DNA from: Nocardioides sp. LHD-245 | Lineage (GTDB): Bacteria; Actinomycetota; Actinomycetes; Propionibacteriales; Nocardioidaceae | DNA: 64,000 nt | Assembly: GCF_030929495.1 (NCBI RefSeq) | Contig: NZ_JAVFWN010000002.1 | Span: forward strand, 248,001-312,000 | Direction: 5' to 3' | Program-made: the position numbers and the translations under genes | Part shown: positions 32,853 to 42,310 of the stretch, one piece after another | How positions within the stretch are numbered: position 1 is the first letter of the stretch | How the letters are laid out: each line of letters opens with the position of its first letter | The notes under the pieces: model-generated | Databases searched by the model: none | What the model was told of the DNA's origin: nothing | Seen by the model: the letters and a program-made list of their open reading frames with translations, nothing else

Positions 32853-34358
32853 TCAGGGACGGGTGACCTGGATGGTGACGCCGTCACCCAGGTTGATGGT
32901 CGCGCCCGGGATCAGCTGGACGGCGATGCCGGGCTTGAGGTCCTCCGGCCCCAGGCCGGGCTGCACCAGGACCGTGCCGTTGGTCGAGCCCATGTCGGTC
33001 ACGACAGCGGTGCCGAGGTCGGCGCCGACGCCCGGGCGGACCTCGATGTGCGTGGAGGAGATCTCGTGGAGGCGGCTCGGCACGGTGACGAGCGTCGGCT
33101 GCTCGGTCGAGGCGAACCGCCGCGCCTCCGGCGCGCGGCCGATCAGGACAGCGCGGTCGACGATGACCGACTGGCCGTCGGAGACCAGCAGCTTCGCGAC
33201 CGGCTGCGTGACCGGCGGGGCCGCCGGCGTACCGGGGACCGGCGGCACCAGCGGGGCCGGCGGCTCACCGGCGCCGGCGACGGTGAAGCCGTCGTGCTCG
33301 ACACCCGGTCCGGGCGGCGGCGTGACCGCGCCGACAGGCTCCCACGAGCCGATCGGGAGCGGCGGCGCGTCAGGGAGATCCGGCGCGGGGAGATCCGGCG
33401 CGGGGAGATCCGGCGCGGGGAGATCCGGCGCGGGGAGATCCGGCGCCGGGACGCCGGGGACGGGAGCGCCCACGGGCGGGGGCGGCACCCAGGTCGGCGG
33501 CGGCGTGGTCGGGGCGTCGGCGGCGGGCGTGTCCCAGGGCGTCACCCAGCCGTCCGGTGCCGGCTCCTGCGGGGCCGCGCCGAGTGGCTCGTCCACGCTC
33601 TCCATGACCTCGGTGACGGGGCCGTCGTCGAGGTAGGCCGCTTCGGTGGCCGCGGCCGCGCCCTCGTCGAGAGGACTCGGCTCGTCGAGAGGACTCGGCT
33701 CGTCGAGTGGGCCGGGCTCGTCAAGTGGGCCGGGCTCGTCGAGGAGGCCCGACTCGCCGGCAGCGGCGGGCGACGCCTCCTCCAACGAGACGGGCTCCTC
33801 GGCCGCCGGCGCGGCCAGCGGCACGGGGACGGAGGGGGCGGAGGGGGCGGCCCCCCCGGCCGGCGCACCGGCGGCGGGGGCGAGCGCGGGCCGGTCGATC
33901 CGGCCGACCCGGACCAGACCGGTGAGGATCGGGAAGTCGGCGCCGGGGGTCTGGGCCGCATCCGCCTCCGCGGGCAGGCCGATGCTCAGGGAGGTGACGC
34001 CGTCCAGGCTGCGCTCGACCCAGGTGTGGCTCTCACCGCCGTCGACGGTCACGGTCTCCCCCCCAGCGGTGATCGTGGCGACGACACCGGTGCCGCGGAG
34101 CAGGACCCGGGTCGTCCCCTCGGTGGCGCTGACCAGCGCGAAGCCGGGGATCCGGCTCAGCCCGGAGGCGAGCAGTCCGTCGAGGACGTCGTCGAACCCG
34201 GCGCCGCCGTCGACCAGGGCCCACAGGCCGACGACCTGGTCCCTCTGCGACTCCGGCAGCACGATGGCGGCACCGGCGCCGAAGACCGCGAACCAACCGC
34301 CGTCGCGGTACGACCAGGCACCGGTCGTGCGCTCGGTCGCTTGCATGCCGTCGGTCAT
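32853..34358 (-). CDS. FHA-domain protein with repeat-rich linker
   Basis: 501 residues from the ATG at 34358, overlapping the PP2C stop (ATGA). The N-terminal 170 residues form a conserved but unnamed domain (WFAVFGAGAAIVLPES, TTRVLLRGTGVVATI, HTWVERSLDGVTSLSIG). A long acidic, Pro-rich linker contains two minisatellites: four DEPxPL units and five PAPDL units. The C-terminal FHA domain (about 400-500) has VLIGRAPEARRF, VPSRLHEISSTHIEVR and DMGSTNGTVLV. Likely a phosphopeptide-dependent scaffold countered by the adjacent phosphatase. Confidence 0.85.
   Translation of the reverse strand: MTDGMQATERTTGAWSYRDGGWFAVFGAGAAIVLPESQRDQVVGLWALVDGGAGFDDVLDGLLASGLSRIPGFALVSATEGTTRVLLRGTGVVATITAGGETVTVDGGESHTWVERSLDGVTSLSIGLPAEADAAQTPGADFPILTGLVRVGRIDRPALAPAAGAPAGGAAPSAPSVPVPLAAPAAEEPVSLEEASPAAAGESGLLDEPGPLDEPGPLDEPSPLDEPSPLDEGAAAATEAAYLDDGPVTEVMESVDEPLGAAPQEPAPDGWVTPWDTPAADAPTTPPPTWVPPPPVGAPVPGVPAPDLPAPDLPAPDLPAPDLPAPDLPDAPPLPIGSWEPVGAVTPPPGPGVEHDGFTVAGAGEPPAPLVPPVPGTPAAPPVTQPVAKLLVSDGQSVIVDRAVLIGRAPEARRFASTEQPTLVTVPSRLHEISSTHIEVRPGVGADLGTAVVTDMGSTNGTVLVQPGLGPEDLKPGIAVQLIPGATINLGDGVTIQVTRP
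33374..33448. repeat. 15-bp minisatellite, five units
   Basis: Tandem GGAGATCCGGCGCGG units, perfect except for the last, in frame inside the FHA gene and encoding PAPDL. The near-identity at DNA level points to recent expansion. Confidence 0.9.
33665..33736. repeat. 18-bp minisatellite, four units
   Basis: CGTCGAGAGGACTCGGCT and variants, in frame in the same gene, encoding DEPSPL/DEPGPL in the acidic linker. Confidence 0.88.
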
Positions 34359-35194
34359 GGGAGAGCCCCCAGCTTCTGCTCCAGACTCAACCGCTGTGCG
34401 TGTGAGTCGTACGGGTCGTCGTTCGCCAATCCCACCACATCGACCACGAGCGCGGTCGCGTTGTCGTGGCCGCCCGCAGCCACCGCGGCGGCGACCAGGG
34501 CGTCGGCGGCATCGCGCGGGTCGTCGTACCCGGCGAGGATCGAGGCGATGGTCACGTCGTCCACCATGCCACTGACGCCGTCGGAGCACAGCAGGAGGCG
34601 CTCGGCCGCGGCGAGCGGCAGGAGGTAGTAGTCGGCCGCGCCGCTCACCGCGCCCGGCATCGCCGCTCCCCCGAGCGCACGGGTGATGACATTGCGGCTC
34701 GGGTGGACGGCCGCCGCGTCGGGGGTCAGCCGGCCGGCGTCGACCAGTTCCTGGACCAGGCTGTGGTCGACGCTCACCTGCTCCAGCTCACCCTCGTTGT
34801 AGCGGTAGATCCGCGAGTCGCCGACATTGGCGAGCAGCCAGTGCGGGCCGTCGGCGGACTGGACGAGCAGCGCGAGGACGACCGTGGTGCCGGCCGCGAA
34901 GGTGTCGTCGGCCCCCGCGGCGCGCTGCTCCTCGTCGTACGCGAGCAGCCGGTCCTGTGCGGCCTGGAGCGCGGCGTCGACCGCGGCGGTGCCCTCCTCG
35001 AGGACGTAGTCGCCGCGGGCGAGCCGGGCGAGCTCCTCGACGGCGTACCTGCTGGCGACGTCGCCGCGGTCGTGGCCACCCATCCCGTCGGCGACGACGA
35101 AGACCGGCGGATCGGCCAGGAAGGCGTCCTCGTTGACCTCCCTGACCAGGCCGACGTCGGTGGCGGCACCGTGGTGCAGCTCGACCCGGTTCAT
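34355..35194 (-). CDS. PP2C-family Ser/Thr protein phosphatase
   Basis: 279 residues from the ATG at 35194. Metal-binding motifs of the PPM family: NEDAF (21-25), VVADGMGGHDRGD (34-46), ANVGDSRIYRY (about 117-127), LLLCSDGVSGMVDD and GGHDNATALVV. Short cytosolic form (PstP catalytic domain without a membrane tail). First gene of the PP2C-FHA-RDD/FHA operon, divergent from the helicase partner gene with a 21-bp gap. Confidence 0.95.
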   Translation of the reverse strand: MNRVELHHGAATDVGLVREVNEDAFLADPPVFVVADGMGGHDRGDVASRYAVEELARLARGDYVLEEGTAAVDAALQAAQDRLLAYDEEQRAAGADDTFAAGTTVVLALLVQSADGPHWLLANVGDSRIYRYNEGELEQVSVDHSLVQELVDAGRLTPDAAAVHPSRNVITRALGGAAMPGAVSGAADYYLLPLAAAERLLLCSDGVSGMVDDVTIASILAGYDDPRDAADALVAAAVAAGGHDNATALVVDVVGLANDDPYDSHAQRLSLEQKLGALP

Positions 35195-35215
35195 CGATGT
35201 CCTAGGTTGGACACT

Positions 35216-37501
35216 GTGGGAGCGGGACCGAGCGGACACCGGTCGTTGGCCGACCAGCTGCGGTCGTGGCCTGACGAGCGGCTCCAGCGCCTGCTCACCG
35301 AACGTCTGGACCTGGCCACCCCTGCCCCTCACGACTTCGGACAACTCGCCTCTCGCGCCGCGGTGAGGAACTCGATCGCACGCGCTCTCGACGGCCTCAC
35401 CCGAGGCGAGCTCTCGGTGCTTGATGCCCTCGTCGTCGCGGGCCAAACCACCGATTCGGAAGTCGCCGCGACGGTACGGGCGGCGGAGGGGTACGTCGCC
35501 GCGACGCTGGCCCGGCTGCGAGATCTCGCCGTCGTCTGGGACTCCACCGAGGGGCTCCGCGCCCTCAGCGGGGTGAGCGACGCGATGACCGGCGGAGCGG
35601 AGGCCGGCGTGAGCGGGCTCCGGCCCCGGTCGGGCCTGCCGCGACCGGCCGCCGAGATCGCCGAGGCACTGGCCGCGCTCCCACCGGAGGCCCGGGGACT
35701 GCTGGACCACGTCATCGCCGAGGGCGGCACCGCACGGTCCGGCACCGTCCGGGTGGGCGTGCACCCGGAGGACGCCGAGTCGCCCGCCGAGCTGCTCGTC
35801 GCGCTCCGGCTGCTCGTCCCCGGAGGCTCCCTGCTGCCGGGGCTGCTCGTGGTGCCCGGCGAGGTGGGCCTCGCGGTCCGCGGGGGGAAGACGACGACCG
35901 AGCCGGTCGACGTCGCGCCACCGGTCGCGTCACAGGAGCGGTCGCCGCGGCTGGCGGCGAGTGCCGCGCTGGGCGCCGCCACGGACGTCGTACGACGCGT
36001 CGGGCTGCTCCTGGAGTGGTGGGGCACCCGCCCGGCGGCCGCGCTGCGCACCACCGGGCTGGGGGTCCGCGAGCTGAAGGCGGCCGCGACGCAGCTGCAG
36101 GTGCCGGAGCCCGAGGCTGCGCTGATCGTCGAGCTCGCGCACGAGGCCGGGCTGGCCGGAACCCGCGCGGACGCGGATGGCAACCCGGTGTGGGTGCCGA
36201 CATCGGCGTACGACGAGTGGGCCGAGCGGCCGGTCGCCGAGCGCTGGACCGTGCTGGCGCGGGCGTGGCTGTCGAGCCCGCGGCTGCCGTCGCTGGTCGG
36301 CGAGCGCGGCCCCGACCAGAAGCCGTGGAACGCGCTGACGCCGGAGCTGTCGGCGGCCGGGATGCCGGAGGCCAAGGCGATGGCGCTCGCCGTCCTCGCC
36401 GACCTGCCCGAGGGACACGGCCTCGCCGCCGGCACCGGCCTGCCGTCGCTGGTCGCCCGGGTCGCGTGGGAGCGGCCTCGGCGGCCCCGCACGCGCCCCG
36501 ACCTGGTGGCGTGGGCGGTCGCGGAGGCGGCGATCCTCGGCCTCACGGGCGCCGACGTGCTGACGCCGTACGCGCGGGCGCTGCTCGAGGGCGCCGACCC
36601 CGCACCGGTGCTTGCCGAGCTGCTGCCCGCCCCGGTCGACCACGTGCTCGTCCAGGCCGACCTGACCGCCGTCGCGCCCGGCCCGCTGGTGCCGGAGCTG
36701 GCGCGGCAGCTGCAGCAGGTCGCCGACGTCGACTCCCACGGCGCCGCGACCGTCTACCGCTTCACCTCCGACTCGGTACGGCGGGCGCTGGATGCCGGCT
36801 GGACGGCGGCCGAGCTGCACGCGTTCGTGCTGGCGGCCTCGCGCACACCGGTCCCCCAGCCGCTGACCTACCTCATCGACGACGTCGTCCGGTCGTTCGG
36901 CCGGCTGCGGGTGGGGCTGGCGGCGTCGTTCGTGCGCTCGGAGGACGAGGCCGCGCTGGCGGCGCTGGTCAACCACCCGAGGGCCTCGGGCCTCGGCCTG
37001 CGGCGGATCGCGCCGACCGTCGTGGTGTCGACCCTCCCGATCGACGTACTGCTCCTCCGGCTGCGCGAGCTCGGACTCGCGCCGGTGGTCGAGGGCCCGG
37101 ACGGGGTTGTGCGTGTCGGCACTCCCGACTCCCTGCGCGCCCGCCCCCCGCGCACCCGGGAGTCCGCCGACGCCGCCCGGACCGCCGTGCGGCAGGCCGC
37201 CCAGGTCGTCTCCGCCGTCGCGACGCTGCGCGAGGGCGATGCGGCCGCGCGGAACCGGCCGGCCTCCGCCTCGGCGCCCGGAGGCGGCGTGCTGTCCGCG
37301 CTCCGCGACGCGATCGAGCGGCGCGGCGCCGTCCTGATCGGGTTCACGGACAACCAGGGCGTCGGGTCCGAGCGGACCGTGCGTCCGCTCGTCGTCGAGG
37401 GCGGCCAGCTGACGGCCTTCGACGCCGACGCGGCGGACGACGATCCCGACGCGGAGCGGCGCTATGCCGTCCACCGGATCACCCGGGTGGTCCCGGTGTG
37501 A
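35216..37501 (+). CDS. Helicase-associated (XPB/Ssl2-like N-terminal) protein
   Basis: 761 residues from GTG 35216; longer upstream frames are antisense to the phosphatase. No Walker motifs. The N-terminus (SLADQLRSWPDERLQRLLTERLDLATPAPHDFGQLASRA) and several winged-helix-like segments match the actinobacterial helicase-C-terminal/XPB-associated family; the middle has HVLVQADLTAVAPGPLVPELA, and the end (AVLIGFTDNQGVGSERTVRPLVVEGGQLTAFD) resembles a WYL-type fold. It is 46 bp ahead of an XPB helicase gene, a conserved actinobacterial pairing, so it is probably a partner in DNA repair or transcription-coupled processes (inference). Confidence 0.82.
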   Translation: MGAGPSGHRSLADQLRSWPDERLQRLLTERLDLATPAPHDFGQLASRAAVRNSIARALDGLTRGELSVLDALVVAGQTTDSEVAATVRAAEGYVAATLARLRDLAVVWDSTEGLRALSGVSDAMTGGAEAGVSGLRPRSGLPRPAAEIAEALAALPPEARGLLDHVIAEGGTARSGTVRVGVHPEDAESPAELLVALRLLVPGGSLLPGLLVVPGEVGLAVRGGKTTTEPVDVAPPVASQERSPRLAASAALGAATDVVRRVGLLLEWWGTRPAAALRTTGLGVRELKAAATQLQVPEPEAALIVELAHEAGLAGTRADADGNPVWVPTSAYDEWAERPVAERWTVLARAWLSSPRLPSLVGERGPDQKPWNALTPELSAAGMPEAKAMALAVLADLPEGHGLAAGTGLPSLVARVAWERPRRPRTRPDLVAWAVAEAAILGLTGADVLTPYARALLEGADPAPVLAELLPAPVDHVLVQADLTAVAPGPLVPELARQLQQVADVDSHGAATVYRFTSDSVRRALDAGWTAAELHAFVLAASRTPVPQPLTYLIDDVVRSFGRLRVGLAASFVRSEDEAALAALVNHPRASGLGLRRIAPTVVVSTLPIDVLLLRLRELGLAPVVEGPDGVVRVGTPDSLRARPPRTRESADAARTAVRQAAQVVSAVATLREGDAAARNRPASASAPGGGVLSALRDAIERRGAVLIGFTDNQGVGSERTVRPLVVEGGQLTAFDADAADDDPDAERRYAVHRITRVVPV

Positions 37502-37547
37502 GGTGCTGGCGGCGGCGGCACGACCGGCACCACCGTACGATTGGCCG

Positions 37548-39203
37548 GTGAGTGACGGACCCCTGATCGTGCAGTCGGACAAGTCGCTGCTGCTGGAGGT
37601 CGACCATCCGCAGGCGGCGGAGTGCCGCAAGGCGATCGCGCCGTTCGCGGAGCTGGAGCGCTCGCCGGAGCACATCCACACCTACCGGCTGACCCCGCTG
37701 GGACTGTGGAACGCGCGGGCGGCCGGACACGACGCCGAGCAGGTGGTCGACACGCTGCTGACCTGGTCGCGCTACCCCGTCCCCCACGCGCTGCTGGTCG
37801 ACGTCGCCGAGACGATGGCCCGCTACGGGCGGCTGCGACTCGAGAAGGACCCGGTGCAGGGTCTCGTGCTCGCGTCCAGCGACCGGGCGGTGCTGGAGGA
37901 GGTCCTGCGGGCCAAGAAGATCGCCGGCATGCTCGGCGCCCGGCTCGACGACGACACCGTCGCGGTGCATCCCTCCGAGCGCGGCAACCTCAAGCAGGCG
38001 CTGCTCAAGCTGGGCTGGCCGGCCGAGGACTACGCCGGATACGTCGACGGCGAGGCGCACGCGATCGATCTGGCCGAGGACGGCTGGGTGCTGCGCGACT
38101 ACCAGCGCGACGCGGCCGAGTCGTTCTGGCACGGCGGCTCCGGGGTCGTCGTCCTCCCCTGCGGGGCGGGCAAGACGCTGGTCGGCGCGGCGGCGATGGC
38201 GCACGCGCAGGCGACCACGCTGATCCTGGTCACCAACACCGTGAGCGCCCGGCAGTGGAAGGACGAGCTGGTCCGGCGTACCTCCCTGACCGAGGACGAG
38301 ATCGGCGAGTACTCCGGCACCGTCAAGGAGATCCGTCCGGTCACGATCGCGACGTACCAGGTCATCACGACCAAGCGGAAGGGCGTCTACCCGCACCTGG
38401 AGCTCTTCGACGCGCGCGACTGGGGCCTGATCGTGTACGACGAGGTGCACCTCCTGCCGGCGCCGATCTTCCGGATGACCGCGGACCTGCAGGCCCGGCG
38501 CCGGATCGGGCTGACCGCGACCCTGGTGCGCGAGGACGGCCGCGAGGGAGACGTGTTCTCGCTGATCGGCCCGAAGCGGTACGACGCCCCGTGGAAGGAC
38601 ATCGAGGCGCAGGGCTGGATCGCGCCCGCCGACTGCATCGAGGTCCGGGTCTCGCTGCCCGACGCCTCCCGGATGACCTACGCGACCGCCGAGCCCGAGG
38701 AGCGCTACCGGCTGGCCGCGTGCACCCCGGAGAAGCTCGGCGTCGTGCGCGACCTGGTGGCGCGGCACGCCGGGCAGCCCACCCTGGTGATCGGCCAGTA
38801 CCTCGAGCAGCTCGACGAGCTCGCCGAGGCACTGGATGCTCCGGTCATCACCGGGCAGACGACGGTCAAGGAGCGGCAGCGGCTCTTCGGCGCCTTCCGC
38901 TCCGGCGAGATCGGACTGCTCGTCGTGTCGAAGGTCGCGAACTTCTCGATCGACCTGCCGACCGCCGAGGTCGCGATCCAGGTGTCCGGCTCGTTCGGCT
39001 CACGGCAGGAGGAGGCGCAACGGCTCGGCCGGCTGCTCCGGCCCGGAGAGCCCGGTCCGGACGGCGAGCGCAAGGTGGCGCACTTCTACACGATCGTCGC
39101 GCGTGACACCGTCGACGCCGAGTTCGCGCAGAACCGGCAGCGGTTCCTGGCCGAGCAGGGGTACGCGTACCGGATCGTCGACGCGGAGGACGTCGGCGCC
39201 TGA
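37548..39203 (+). CDS. XPB/Rad25-type DNA helicase
   Basis: 551 residues from GTG 37548. N-terminal damage-recognition-like domain (about 1-185), then helicase motifs: Q-like LRDYQRDAAESFW, I PCGAGKT (about 200), Ia LVTNTVSARQWKDEL, II YDEVHLLPA (DEVH), III GLTATLVREDG, V VVSKVANFSIDLPTAEVAIQ, VI SFGSRQEEAQRLGRLLRP. The RED motif of XPB is visible in REDGREGD. A 3'-5' ATPase involved in nucleotide excision repair or Holliday-junction handling in other bacteria and archaea. A hairpin encloses its stop codon. Confidence 0.95.
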   Translation: MSDGPLIVQSDKSLLLEVDHPQAAECRKAIAPFAELERSPEHIHTYRLTPLGLWNARAAGHDAEQVVDTLLTWSRYPVPHALLVDVAETMARYGRLRLEKDPVQGLVLASSDRAVLEEVLRAKKIAGMLGARLDDDTVAVHPSERGNLKQALLKLGWPAEDYAGYVDGEAHAIDLAEDGWVLRDYQRDAAESFWHGGSGVVVLPCGAGKTLVGAAAMAHAQATTLILVTNTVSARQWKDELVRRTSLTEDEIGEYSGTVKEIRPVTIATYQVITTKRKGVYPHLELFDARDWGLIVYDEVHLLPAPIFRMTADLQARRRIGLTATLVREDGREGDVFSLIGPKRYDAPWKDIEAQGWIAPADCIEVRVSLPDASRMTYATAEPEERYRLAACTPEKLGVVRDLVARHAGQPTLVIGQYLEQLDELAEALDAPVITGQTTVKERQRLFGAFRSGEIGLLVVSKVANFSIDLPTAEVAIQVSGSFGSRQEEAQRLGRLLRPGEPGPDGERKVAHFYTIVARDTVDAEFAQNRQRFLAEQGYAYRIVDAEDVGA

Positions 39204-39218
39204 GGCGCCGACGTCCTC
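39186..39218. terminator. Hairpin with the helicase stop codon as its loop
   Basis: Perfect 15-base arms, GAGGACGTCGGCGCC and GGCGCCGACGTCCTC, with TGA (39201-39203) as the 3-base loop. It sits between the convergent helicase and Uma2 genes and can work as a bidirectional terminator, although there is no T-run. Confidence 0.7.
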
Positions 39219-39228
39219 CAGGGACCTC

Positions 39229-39774
39229 TCAGCGGACCAGCTGTGACGGGACGACCGTGATCTCGAAGGGGACGGTCGCCGTCCACTCCTCGTCACCGGC
39301 GATCGCCGCCACCGCCTCGTAGCGACCGTCGCGCAGCTCCCAGGCCGTGAGGGCGATCTCGTCGCCCTCGACATCGACGACCCAGTAGGCGGCGACGCCG
39401 CTCCGCTCGTAGATGCGCTTCTTCTGGCCCAGGTCACGGCGGCGCATGCTCGGCGAGAGAACCTCGACGACCAACGCAGGTGGACCGTTCATGCCGCGCT
39501 CGTCGAGCTTTGACGGGTCGACCACCAGTATGTCGGGCACCAGGATCTCGTGCTCGCCCAGCACGACATCGAAGGGCGCCTGCGAGACCCGCAGGTGATC
39601 GGGACAGGCCGCGTAGAGCCGCACCAGCAGCTCGGTGCTCACGAGCTGATGGCGGGGACGGGGCGACGGCGACATGACGATCTCACCCTCGATGAGCTCG
39701 TAGCGATTGCCGTCGTCCGGCATCGCGTCGAGGTCCTCGCGCGTCAACATCTCCACTGCCGCCATGCTCCCCAT
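39229..39774 (-). CDS. Uma2-family (DUF820) PD-(D/E)xK protein
   Basis: 181 residues. The fold is that of restriction-endonuclease-like DUF820: LTREDLDAMPDDGNRYELIEGEIVMSPSPRPRHQ, then ILVPDILVVDPSKL (Asp) and PALVVEVLSPSMRRRDLGQKKRIYERSGVAAYWVVD (Glu-x-Leu and the KxxxY block). Family role unknown; such genes are often multicopy. A paralogue lies at 42311-42859 on the other side of lon, with the same GAGGCACG before its ATG. Confidence 0.88.
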   Translation of the reverse strand: MGSMAAVEMLTREDLDAMPDDGNRYELIEGEIVMSPSPRPRHQLVSTELLVRLYAACPDHLRVSQAPFDVVLGEHEILVPDILVVDPSKLDERGMNGPPALVVEVLSPSMRRRDLGQKKRIYERSGVAAYWVVDVEGDEIALTAWELRDGRYEAVAAIAGDEEWTATVPFEITVVPSQLVR

Positions 39775-39877
39775 CGTGCCTCACTCCCCGAGATGACTGA
39801 AGGTCCATGCCGGTGATCATCGGCGACGATCGCCGATCCGCCGGACACGGACCTCCAGCCTGTGGAGAACCTGGTGG

Positions 39878-42214
39878 TCAGGCCGCGGCCACCCCCGCTT
39901 CCGTGGCCACCAGCGCCAGCTCGAGGATCTCGGTGACCGCGCCGACCGGCGTGACGGTGAGCGCCGAGAGGATCTCCTCCGGGACGTCGTCCAGGTCAGG
40001 CCGGTTGCGCTCGGGGATGAACACCTCGGCGACGCCGGCGCGCTGGGCGGCGAGCAGCTTCTGCTTCACCCCGCCGATCGGGAGCACCCGACCGGACAGG
40101 GTGACCTCGCCGGTCATCGCGATGTCGGAGCGGACCGGACGGTCGGTCAGCAGCGAGACCAGCGCGGTGACCATGGTGACGCCGGCCGACGGCCCGTCCT
40201 TGGGGACGGCGCCCGCGGGGAAGTGCACGTGGATCGACCGCTCGAAGGCCTCGGCCGGGATGCCCAGCTCGGTGGCGTGGGAGCGCACCCACGAGAGCGC
40301 GATCCGCGCGGACTCCTTCATCACGTCGCCCAGCTGCCCGGTGACGGTCAGCCCGGCCTCACCCGCGGCGACCGAGGTCTCGACGTACAGGACGTCGCCG
40401 CCCATGCCGGTCACGGCCAGTCCGGTCGCGACCCCGGGAACCGACGTGCGCTCCTCGAGGTCGGGCGTGAACCGCGGCCGGCCGATCAGGTCGACCAACT
40501 CGTCCACGCCGATGTCGACCCGCTCGACCGATCCCGACGCGAGCCGGGCCGTGGCCTTGCGGAACGCCTTGGCGAGCAGTCGCTCGACCTGGCGTACGCC
40601 GGCCTCCCGGGTGTAGTTCGCGGCGATCTCGCGCAGCGCCTCGTCGGCGATGGTCACCTCGTCTGCCGAGAGTGCGGCGCGCTCGAGCTGGCGCGGGACC
40701 AGGAAGTCGCGGGCGATCGCGACCTTGTCCTCCTCGGTGTAGCCGTCGAGTGCGACCAGCTCCATCCGGTCGAGCAGCGCGGCCGGGATCGAGCCGATGT
40801 CATTGGCCGTCGCGATGAACAGCACGTCGGACAGGTCGAGATCGAGCTCGAGGTAGTGGTCGCGGAAGGTGTGGTTCTGCGCGGGGTCGAGGACCTCGAG
40901 CAGGGCCGCGGCCGGGTCGCCCCGGTAGTCGGAGCCGACCTTGTCGACCTCGTCGAGCAGCACGACCGGGTTCATGGAACCGGCCTCCTTCACGGCCCGC
41001 ACGACGCGGCCGGGCAGCGCGCCGACGTACGTGCGCCGGTGACCGCGGATCTCCGCCTCGTCGCGGACGCCGCCGAGGGCGACCCGGACGAACTGACGAC
41101 CCAGCGCCCGCGCGACGGACTCGCCGAGCGAGGTCTTGCCGACGCCCGGAGGCCCCGCGAGGAGCACGACGGCGCCGGAGCCCCGCCCGCCGACGACCTC
41201 CAGCCCGCGTTCGGCGCGCCGGGCGCGGACGGCGAGGTACTCCGTAATCCGGTCCTTCACCTCGTCCAGGCCGTGGTGGTCGGCGTCGAGCACGGCGCGG
41301 GCCGCGACGACGTCGGTGTCGTCCTCGGTCCGCACCGACCAGGGCAGGTCGAGCACGGTGTCGAGCCAGGTCCGGATCCAGCCCGCCTCGGGGCTCTGGT
41401 CGCTGGAGCGCTCGAGCTTGTCGAGCTCGCGCAGCAGCGCCTCGCGCACGGCGTCGGGGACATCCGCCGCCTCGATCCGGGTGCGGTAGTCGTCACCGCC
41501 GTCGGGATCGCCCTCCCCGAGCTCCTTGCGGATGGCGGCGAGCTGCTGGCGCAGCAGGAACTCACGCTGGTTCTTCTCCAGCGACTCGCGCACGTCGGCG
41601 TCGATCTTGTCGCTCACCTCGGACTCGGCGACGAAGTCGCGGGTCCACTCGACCAGCAGCCGCAGCCGCTCGGCGACCTCGGGGGTCTCGAGCAGCTGGC
41701 GCTTGCGGTCGTCGGAGAGGTACGGCGCGTAGCCGGCCGTGTCGGCGAGGGTCGCCGGGTCGTCGATCCGGGTCACCTGGTCGGCGACCTGCCAGGCCTC
41801 GCGGCGCTGCAGGAGGCCCACGACGAGCTTGCGGTAGTCCTCGGCCAGCGCGTGGACGTCGTCGTCCACGACCCCGCCGTCGACCGGCTCGACCTCGACC
41901 CACAGGGCCGCGCCGGGACCGGTCACCCCGCTGCCGATGCGGGCGCGCCCGCCGGCTTTGAGCACGGCCGCCGGCTCACCCCCGGAGAACCGGCCGACCT
42001 TCTCGACACTGGCCACGACGCCGTACGACGCGTAGCGGTCCTCGAGTCGGGGGGCCACCAGGACCTGGGCGGTCTCGCCGGACTCCTTGGCAGCCAGGGC
42101 GGCGGCGTCGATGGCGGCTCGGGCGGGCTCGTCGAGCTCGACCCGGACCACCATCCCGGGGAGCACCACCACGTCGGAGAGGAAAAGCACCGGAAGCTGG
42201 ATCGGGTTCGTCAT
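39878..42214 (-). CDS. lon: Lon ATP-dependent protease
   Basis: 778 residues from the ATG at 42214, chosen because GAAGGGG stands just upstream and the protein then starts MTNPIQLPVLFLSDVVVLPGM; an ATG five codons earlier has no such site. N-terminal LAN domain (about 1-195), coiled linker ending NQREFLLRQQLAAIRKELGE, AAA+ module with GPPGVGKTSLG (near 350) and VVLLDEVDKVG, and a C-terminal peptidase with the Ser of KDGPSAGVTM (about 676) and the Lys of GGVKQKLLAA (about 718). Degrades misfolded and regulatory proteins. No HAIR/HspR-type operator noticed upstream. Confidence 0.97.
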   Translation of the reverse strand: MTNPIQLPVLFLSDVVVLPGMVVRVELDEPARAAIDAAALAAKESGETAQVLVAPRLEDRYASYGVVASVEKVGRFSGGEPAAVLKAGGRARIGSGVTGPGAALWVEVEPVDGGVVDDDVHALAEDYRKLVVGLLQRREAWQVADQVTRIDDPATLADTAGYAPYLSDDRKRQLLETPEVAERLRLLVEWTRDFVAESEVSDKIDADVRESLEKNQREFLLRQQLAAIRKELGEGDPDGGDDYRTRIEAADVPDAVREALLRELDKLERSSDQSPEAGWIRTWLDTVLDLPWSVRTEDDTDVVAARAVLDADHHGLDEVKDRITEYLAVRARRAERGLEVVGGRGSGAVVLLAGPPGVGKTSLGESVARALGRQFVRVALGGVRDEAEIRGHRRTYVGALPGRVVRAVKEAGSMNPVVLLDEVDKVGSDYRGDPAAALLEVLDPAQNHTFRDHYLELDLDLSDVLFIATANDIGSIPAALLDRMELVALDGYTEEDKVAIARDFLVPRQLERAALSADEVTIADEALREIAANYTREAGVRQVERLLAKAFRKATARLASGSVERVDIGVDELVDLIGRPRFTPDLEERTSVPGVATGLAVTGMGGDVLYVETSVAAGEAGLTVTGQLGDVMKESARIALSWVRSHATELGIPAEAFERSIHVHFPAGAVPKDGPSAGVTMVTALVSLLTDRPVRSDIAMTGEVTLSGRVLPIGGVKQKLLAAQRAGVAEVFIPERNRPDLDDVPEEILSALTVTPVGAVTEILELALVATEAGVAAA

Positions 42215-42310
42215 TGCCCCTTCGTTCATGCACCGTCCAATGCGTTCCGGGTCGGCGGTGTTCCGGCGTTCGCCAGCCGCGAACGCCGGAACCTTCCCGA
42301 CCGGTCGGCC

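Noticed and set aside
34466..35215. N-terminal extension of the helicase-associated protein
   Set aside because: The open frame is antisense to the PP2C gene and shows no homology; the GTG at 35216 fits the family start.
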